Below, piece by piece: positions 30,586 to 35,582 of a stretch of 35,582 nt of DNA. This DNA is from CAYOHR01 sp964512145 (GTDB lineage Bacteria; Bacteroidota; Bacteroidia; Flavobacteriales_G; JALEGO01): positions 1-35,582 of the forward strand of contig CAZEIM010000026.1 of assembly GCA_964512145.1 (NCBI GenBank). The letters are read 5' to 3'. Position 1 is the stretch's first letter; the number at the start of each line of letters is the position of its first letter. The position numbers and the translations under genes were made by a program. The notes under the pieces are model-generated. The model saw only the letters and a list, made by a program, of their open reading frames with translations. It was not told the origin of the DNA and made no database searches.

Positions 30586-32310
30586 TTAGTTAACAATTGT
30601 TTTAAAACCATTATCATTTCTTAACTTAATAAACTCAGCATCCATTTTTGCTTTTTCTTTTAATTTTGAATCCTTGTTGATTGCTTCTGTTAAGTTCGTA
30701 ATAGCAATATCTGAACTTCCTTTTCTGGCAGCAGCTACGGCTTTTAAATAATAACCTAAAGCTTTACCCTTTTCTTCTGATTGATCAACTATTTTCATAG
30801 CTGCATCAGCATCTCCGTTTAATAATTTAGCCAAAGCATAGTTAAATGTATTATCTGAAGATAAGTTAGAAACGGCAGAAGAATAATCTCCTTTCATAAT
30901 ATCTAAAATACCTTTATTGTAATTAACCTCAACTCCTGCACCAGAAGCTAAATCGTAATATTCTTTCGCTTTGTTTTTATCACCTAACAATCTAGATACT
31001 GCTCCTAAGTTATTATAAACCATAGCATCTTTTTGAATAGAAAGTGCTTTTTCAAATTGAGCTTTTGCTTCGTTTAACTTATTTTGCATAAACAATACAT
31101 ACCCAACATTATTTACAGCTCTCCAATCATTAAACTGACTCTCAGCCGATTTATAAATTTGAAGTTTTTGGTTTAAATCAGTAAATAAAGTAGCAGAATA
31201 TAATAACTCTTCTACATTTAATACATTTGGAGAATTTACCGCTAAATTTCTCAACTCATCATCACTATATCCTGTTTTCTCAGCATTCACTGTAATCATA
31301 GATCGTCTTAACTTTGGTAAAATTTCTTGTGCTATTTTAACATAAGTTTTACTAATGTTTTTTATCTCTAGTTCTCTTTTTGCTGGATCTTGATACATTT
31401 GTAAAATACGGATAATTAAATCTTTATCCTCAATATTTGACTTTTCCATTTCTCCTCTAAAACCTTCCCAATCTTCACCCTTACCTGCAGAAGAATACAA
31501 TCCATCCGTTTGTCCAGCCTCATATTTAATATCTTTACTCAATTTTTTAAGTGCATTTACAGTAGTTTTACCTCTATCATTCGCTAAGTTTTCATTTCTT
31601 AGTATCTCTCCATCCGGTGAAGCATAAGAAGATACTTCAAATGATTTAACCAATATTCTATTAGAATCAGCTGAACTTAAAAAGCTTTGTAAGCCTTTAA
31701 TGTCATCACCTTTTAGTTCTTTAGACTGAAGTGTGGAAGAATTTATTAAATAGTGGATATCAGCATTATAGCTTACTGGAGTAGTTCTAACAAATTTATC
31801 TTTTGCCATAATCACTTTTTCGTCTCCTTTTACCCATAATTGAGTAATAATAGTTCCATCAGCTACTTTCACGTTAGGTAATGCCTTCTGTTTCTTTTTG
31901 AAACTTCCCATCGTTTCAAATTCAATAATAGCAGTCTCCATATCAGAAGTGTAGGCGACTTTATCAGTATAAGAAAATGACCCCCCTTTTTCATAGCTTA
32001 TTTTTGTTCCCTCTCCTTCAATAGCATCTCCTAATAAAACAATAGGTTTTAATTTTTTAACAGTTGGGGAACCACTTTCAGCAGGGTATTTTAAAACCGG
32101 AACTACTTCCGCCTTAACTTTTTTATTGAAATAATTAGCAGGAAAGCTTCCATTTATAGAAATTTCTACATCTTCACCTTTTAGTTCGATAGGATTTGGT
32201 TTTACTTCATACTTAACCAAACTGGCATTTTTAACCATTTTGTTTAATGGGTTACAACCAATAGCAACAAGCGATAAGCCTAATCCCCAAAAAGCATAAT
32301 TTCTTTTCAT
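30586..32310 (-). CDS. Lipoprotein with OmpA-like region and TPRs
   Basis: This 574-residue protein starts with a lipoprotein signal; the lipid-modified Cys is C19 in VAIGCNP. An N-terminal beta-rich region (~30-175) leads to an OmpA-like region (~180-265) with SYASPDGE and NENLANDRGKTTVNAL, the peptidoglycan-binding-like pattern, though less complete than in classic OmpA. A helical stretch and TPR-like repeats (~365-480) follow, e.g. VGYVLFMQNKLNEAKAQFEKAL and NNLGAVSRLLGDKNKAKEYYDLAS. It is probably anchored in the outer membrane facing the periplasm and may link it to the cell wall or to a multi-protein complex. I know similar proteins in Flavobacteriales but no proven role. Monocistronic: promoter candidate at 32335-32365 and strong terminator after the stop. 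Confidence 0.85.
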   Translation of the reverse strand: MKRNYAFWGLGLSLVAIGCNPLNKMVKNASLVKYEVKPNPIELKGEDVEISINGSFPANYFNKKVKAEVVPVLKYPAESGSPTVKKLKPIVLLGDAIEGEGTKISYEKGGSFSYTDKVAYTSDMETAIIEFETMGSFKKKQKALPNVKVADGTIITQLWVKGDEKVIMAKDKFVRTTPVSYNADIHYLINSSTLQSKELKGDDIKGLQSFLSSADSNRILVKSFEVSSYASPDGEILRNENLANDRGKTTVNALKKLSKDIKYEAGQTDGLYSSAGKGEDWEGFRGEMEKSNIEDKDLIIRILQMYQDPAKRELEIKNISKTYVKIAQEILPKLRRSMITVNAEKTGYSDDELRNLAVNSPNVLNVEELLYSATLFTDLNQKLQIYKSAESQFNDWRAVNNVGYVLFMQNKLNEAKAQFEKALSIQKDAMVYNNLGAVSRLLGDKNKAKEYYDLASGAGVEVNYNKGILDIMKGDYSSAVSNLSSDNTFNYALAKLLNGDADAAMKIVDQSEEKGKALGYYLKAVAAARKGSSDIAITNLTEAINKDSKLKEKAKMDAEFIKLRNDNGFKTIVN

Positions 32311-32334
32311 ATGTTGTTTTAAATGAATTTAATG

Positions 32335-32365
32335 CAATATTAGACAATGTTTTTTACATTTACAA
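32335..32365 (-). promoter_or_regulatory. Promoter candidate for the OmpA/TPR lipoprotein gene
   Basis: On the minus strand TTG (plus-strand 32363-32365), 20 bases, then TAATATTG (32335-32342): one mismatch to TAnnTTTG with ideal spacing. The ATG at 32310 follows 24 bases after the -7 box. Confidence 0.45.
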
Positions 32366-32387
32366 TTCTGAAATTAGAACATTTTAT

Positions 32388-33650
32388 ATGTTTAAAAAAA
32401 GTACATTAATAAAAAATGAAACCTTATTGGTTATTGTAGCTGCCTTAGGCTACTTTGTAGATATTTATGATTTAATATTATTTAGCATTGTACGAAAACA
32501 AAGTTTACTTTCTTTGGGATTTTCAGAATTAGAATGCCTAACTAAAGGTGAAGTCTTAATACAGCTACAAATGTTAGGTATGTTAATTGGTGGCATAATA
32601 TGGGGTGTATGGGGGGATAAAAAAGGAAGATTATCTGTTTTATTTGGATCTATACTCATGTATTCTGTAGCCAATATAGCTAATGGCATGGTTGAAACTA
32701 TTGAGATGTATGGTGTATGGAGATTTATTGCAGGTATAGGCTTAGCCGGGGAGTTAGGAGCAGGGATAACTTTAGTGAGCGAATCTATGAGCAAAGAAAA
32801 TAGAGGGTACGGAACCATGGCGGTAACAAGTTTTGGGGTTTTAGGTGGGGTTTTTGCAGGATTAATTTCCGAATTATTTGATTGGAGAATGTCTTATTAT
32901 ATTGGTGGTAGTATGGGACTAGTACTGTTGCTCTTGCGTGTTGGAGTTTTTGAATCGGGTATGTATCAAAAAACAAAAAGGGATAACATACAAATGGGAA
33001 ATTTTTTAGAATTATTCAAAAATAAAATACTCTTTTATAAATATACCCGTTGTATTATTATTGGTTTACCTACATGGTTTTTTGCAGGCATATTAATTAC
33101 TTTTTCTCCCGAATTTTCAAAAGCGTTAGGAATTTCTGAAGTAAATGCGGGCACTTCTGTGATTATGTTTTATGGAGGATTAACACTTGGAGATTTTGTA
33201 AGCGGATTTATGAGTCAAATGATGCAAAGCAGAAAAAAAGTTGTACAAATATTCTTATGGCTATGTTTAATATCAACTGGTTTATATCTTTTTAACCCTA
33301 TGCAAGAATCGTTGGTTTTTTATATTATTTGTTTTATTTGTGGTTTTTCAGCCGGTTATTGGGCAATATTTGTAACCATAGCTTCTGAACAGTTTGGAAC
33401 AAACTATAGAGCAACTGTTACAACCACAGTTCCAAATTTTGTTAGAGGTGCTTTAGTCCCATTGCTTTTTTTATTTGATTTTTTTAAACGTATTTTCCAA
33501 AAATTACTGCCTGATGTATTTGCTCATAATATTCATTTAACTTTAATATCCAGTGCTTTATTGGTTGGACTTATTTGCATTTCTTTAGCGTATATAGCTT
33601 TAAAAGGTTTGCAAGAAACTTATGCAAAGGAATTGGATTATATTGAATAA
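32388..33650 (+). CDS. Major facilitator superfamily transporter
   Basis: This 420-residue inner-membrane transporter has about twelve hydrophobic segments. The first has VDIYDLILFS with two acidic residues, a feature of MFS sugar/metabolite carriers. The loop between segments 2 and 3 has the MFS motif A as GVWGDKKGRLS (~72-82). RFIAGIGLAGELGAGITLVSE in segment 4 resembles MFS motif B, and ENRGYGTMAVTSFG follows it. The substrate is unknown; family features fit sugars or organic acids moved with a proton. It diverges from the lipoprotein gene with 77 bases between the start codons. The ATG at 32388 gives the expected short cytoplasmic N terminus. The CoA-binding-fold gene lies 71 bases downstream. 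Confidence 0.9.
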   Translation: MFKKSTLIKNETLLVIVAALGYFVDIYDLILFSIVRKQSLLSLGFSELECLTKGEVLIQLQMLGMLIGGIIWGVWGDKKGRLSVLFGSILMYSVANIANGMVETIEMYGVWRFIAGIGLAGELGAGITLVSESMSKENRGYGTMAVTSFGVLGGVFAGLISELFDWRMSYYIGGSMGLVLLLLRVGVFESGMYQKTKRDNIQMGNFLELFKNKILFYKYTRCIIIGLPTWFFAGILITFSPEFSKALGISEVNAGTSVIMFYGGLTLGDFVSGFMSQMMQSRKKVVQIFLWLCLISTGLYLFNPMQESLVFYIICFICGFSAGYWAIFVTIASEQFGTNYRATVTTTVPNFVRGALVPLLFLFDFFKRIFQKLLPDVFAHNIHLTLISSALLVGLICISLAYIALKGLQETYAKELDYIE

Positions 33651-33721
33651 ACTCCTTGAGCAAAAATATTATTAATAAAATACACTAGAAATATTATCTT
33701 TCTTAATAATTTGAAATAAAT

Positions 33722-34105
33722 ATGAAAAATACTGTTTTATTAATTGGAGCAACAGAAAAAACAGATCGTTATGCTTATATGGCAACAGAATTACTTTTGA
33801 GCTCCGGTTATCAAGTTATACTTGTTGGAATTAAAAGTGGCAATATATTCAATAACAAAATATATACGTTACATGATTCTTTTATTCAAAGCATTAAGCC
33901 TTCGGTAATTACATTGTATATTAATCCTGTGATTCAAGAACAATATAAATCGCTATTTTTAACATGGCAACCAAAACATGTAATATTTAATCCCGGAACT
34001 GAAAACCCAGATTTAGAAGAAAATCTCATGCAACATAATATTAATTGTATGGAAGGCTGTACATTGGTTATGCTAAAATCCGGCACCTTTCCTGTAAACC
34101 CATAA
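33722..34105 (+). CDS. CoA-binding (Rossmann-fold) domain protein
   Basis: This 127-residue protein is a single CoA-binding domain of the YccU/CoA_binding_2 type. TVLLIGATEKTDRYAYMATELLLSSGYQVILVG (~3-35) gives the dinucleotide-binding-like first strand and helix, and HVIFNPGTENPDLEENL (~86-102) and NCMEGCTLVML (~106-116) are the usual family ends. The usual N-terminal GASxxPxR is GATEKTDR here. Function in bacteria is undefined; it may bind CoA or a nucleotide cofactor. It is 19 bases upstream of the following membrane-protein gene and is probably co-transcribed with it. Confidence 0.88.
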   Translation: MKNTVLLIGATEKTDRYAYMATELLLSSGYQVILVGIKSGNIFNNKIYTLHDSFIQSIKPSVITLYINPVIQEQYKSLFLTWQPKHVIFNPGTENPDLEENLMQHNINCMEGCTLVMLKSGTFPVNP

Positions 34106-34124
34106 AATAAACCTCTATTCCTTT

Positions 34125-35582
34125 ATGGTTCGAAATATTGTAAAAATATTTTTATTAGTGTGTACTCTTTATATTTTGTTATTTGAGTCGTTTAAAGAAA
34201 ATTTTGCTACATATTTTAAAAGGATAGAGGTTGAAAAATTTCAAAAAGCATTTAATACTAATGAAACTAATTTACTGAATGCTTTGCGGCTTTTTGCGAA
34301 TGGAGAGCTTTCTGAACAAAATATTCAAGATTTACATACAGAAGGAATTTATTTATACACATATCAACATAATCAATTAGTATACTGGAGCTCTTCTTTA
34401 GTGCCAATTGAACAAACAATACATGAAAATTCTTTTTTGAGTAAATTGGTTCATTATAAAAACGGATGGTATTTAATTCAAACTAAAAAAACCGATGATA
34501 AGCTATTTCTTGGAGTGTCTTGTATTAAAAAAATGTACTCAAGACAAACCGAATATTTAAGCAATAGTTTTAACAATATCTATAAAATTAGTAATGACGC
34601 GTCTATTGTAATTAATAACCCAAATGAACATGACCATTCAATTTATAGCAATACAGGAGAAAGGTTGTTTTATCTGAGTATAGATAAGTACAAAACAACC
34701 TATTGGGAATATTTTAAAACAATATATGTACTTATTTTTTTTATAGCCTACATTCTTGGATTGTATGTTATTTTATCGAATATTAAAGCACCCCATTTTT
34801 TTATTGTAATTGTTTTTTTATACAGATTCATCTTTTTATGGTTAAGTCCATATACTTTTTTAATTCATCACAATATTTTTAACGCTGAGTTTTACGCCAG
34901 TTCTTGGTTTATTCCTTCGTTAGGAGATTTAACTCTTCATGTATTAACATTAGGAGTAGTCATTTATAGTATGCGTAACTTACATAATATTTTATTTTTA
35001 AAATATATATTTTTAATAATTACTCTATTTTTAGCTAGCGTTATCCCTTCTGATATTATTCAAAACTCCAACTTTTCTCTTTCGCTATACAATGTATTGT
35101 CTTTTAGCTATTTTGAACTATTGGCATATATAATCATTGCTTTAATTACTACTTTGGTATTTTATTTTTTAAGACCATTTGTTTTGAATTATAAAAGTAG
35201 TTTTTGGAAACTTATTTCAGTGCTGTTTTTTGTGATTTTAATTAGTGTACTTTTAGAACCATCAGCCATTTTACTTTTACCTTTGCTAATAGTTTATTTT
35301 TTATTTTTTTTATTTCATCTAGCTTTTCGTAAAACTATATCAATAGCTTTAGAAATAATTGTGATTAGCATATTGGGCGGAGTATTTACAGCATATAGTA
35401 TTTCTGAGACCATTTCAAAACAAGAATTCGTTGAAATTAATTATCAAATTGAAGCACAAAAAAATAAACAAGATTTATTTCTTGAGTCATATATTCAGCA
35501 AACACAAGTAAATATTGAGAAGTATTTAAGAAGTGAGTTGTTAGAATTAAATCCATTAGATATTCATATACCAGAAATAGAA
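34125..35582 (+). CDS. Large membrane protein, possibly a sensor histidine kinase (3' end missing)
   Basis: The frame from ATG 34125 stays open for 486 codons to the window edge, so the protein is incomplete. What can be seen: one membrane helix (~5-20), an extracytoplasmic region (~30-200) with short strands such as EGIYLYTYQHNQLVYWSSS, then six or seven hydrophobic segments (~205-420). A second soluble stretch begins at ~425 and includes a helical, Gln/Lys-rich part (QIEAQKNKQDLFLESYIQQT). This layout is typical of large sensor histidine kinases in Bacteroidota, with the kinase domain further on, but no kinase motif lies inside the window. So the kinase call is an inference. The gene follows the CoA-binding gene by 19 bases. 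Confidence 0.72.
   Translation, partial: MVRNIVKIFLLVCTLYILLFESFKENFATYFKRIEVEKFQKAFNTNETNLLNALRLFANGELSEQNIQDLHTEGIYLYTYQHNQLVYWSSSLVPIEQTIHENSFLSKLVHYKNGWYLIQTKKTDDKLFLGVSCIKKMYSRQTEYLSNSFNNIYKISNDASIVINNPNEHDHSIYSNTGERLFYLSIDKYKTTYWEYFKTIYVLIFFIAYILGLYVILSNIKAPHFFIVIVFLYRFIFLWLSPYTFLIHHNIFNAEFYASSWFIPSLGDLTLHVLTLGVVIYSMRNLHNILFLKYIFLIITLFLASVIPSDIIQNSNFSLSLYNVLSFSYFELLAYIIIALITTLVFYFLRPFVLNYKSSFWKLISVLFFVILISVLLEPSAILLLPLLIVYFLFFLFHLAFRKTISIALEIIVISILGGVFTAYSISETISKQEFVEINYQIEAQKNKQDLFLESYIQQTQVNIEKYLRSELLELNPLDIHIPEIE

Noticed and set aside
32465..32818. 117-codon ORF on the minus strand within the MFS gene
   Set aside because: It overlaps the MFS coding frame fully, has no family motif and no promoter, so it is a shadow frame.
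1..35582. tRNA, rRNA, CRISPR array, insertion sequence or integrase
   Set aside because: Read by eye on both strands; intergenic regions are short and contain no tRNA cloverleaf pattern, no spaced direct repeats and no transposase or recombinase ORF.

Overview
The window is AT-rich (roughly one third G+C by eye) and looks like the chromosome of a member of the Bacteroidota, most likely Flavobacteriales. The evidence is a large secreted protease with PKD domains and a C-terminal type IX secretion (T9SS) sorting domain, a sdhC-A-B operon of the type with one large cytochrome b subunit, a LytS-type histidine kinase with N-terminal TPRs, an RDD protein, a DUF983 protein, and several promoters matching the Bacteroidota pattern TTG, about 20 bases, then TAnnTTTG. 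There are no rRNA or tRNA genes, no CRISPR array, no insertion sequence and no integrase.

Left part (1-8.7 kb): the 3' end of a CorC/HlyC-type CBS-domain protein, an unrecognised exported protein on the minus strand, then adk, obg and sdhCAB on the plus strand. A fused hemC-hemD gene converges on sdhB. Middle-left (8.7-16.4 kb): a minus-strand group holds a small exported protein, a long fibre-like exported protein with YadA-type and C1q-like parts, a sensor histidine kinase and tatC. Diverging from it on the plus strand are a metal-binding (HMA) lipoprotein, an RDD membrane protein with a 19-A tract in its coding sequence, and cdd. A minus-strand Lrp/AsnC regulator follows.

Middle (16.5-22.2 kb): a minus-strand operon reads conserved unknown protein, ppa, a polytopic membrane protein with C-terminal TPRs, and a cyclase-family hydrolase. 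The divergent plus-strand group is a MazG-like pyrophosphohydrolase, a TIGR01777 epimerase-like protein and a DUF983 protein. It ends in a strong two-way hairpin shared with the S8 protease gene.

Right part (22.2-35.6 kb): the T9SS-exported subtilisin-like protease carries three alternating pairs of PKD domains. Next is a tightly packed minus-strand operon of two PAPS-dependent sulfotransferases, an exported probable lipoprotein and a polyprenyl-phosphate sugar-phosphate transferase. That operon is probably a surface-glycan module with sulfation. Beyond a clear terminator are an OmpA-like/TPR lipoprotein (minus), and on the plus strand an MFS transporter, a CoA-binding-fold protein and the 5' part of a large membrane protein that runs off the window.

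Most of the window is core metabolism and cell-envelope biology. The least explained parts are the sulfotransferase/glycan operon, the fibre-like protein with its small partner, the PKD-dimer protease, the 19-A tract, and the membrane-TPR protein whose first membrane segment lies upstream of any canonical start codon. I did not find convincing evidence of a wholly new defence or mobile system.
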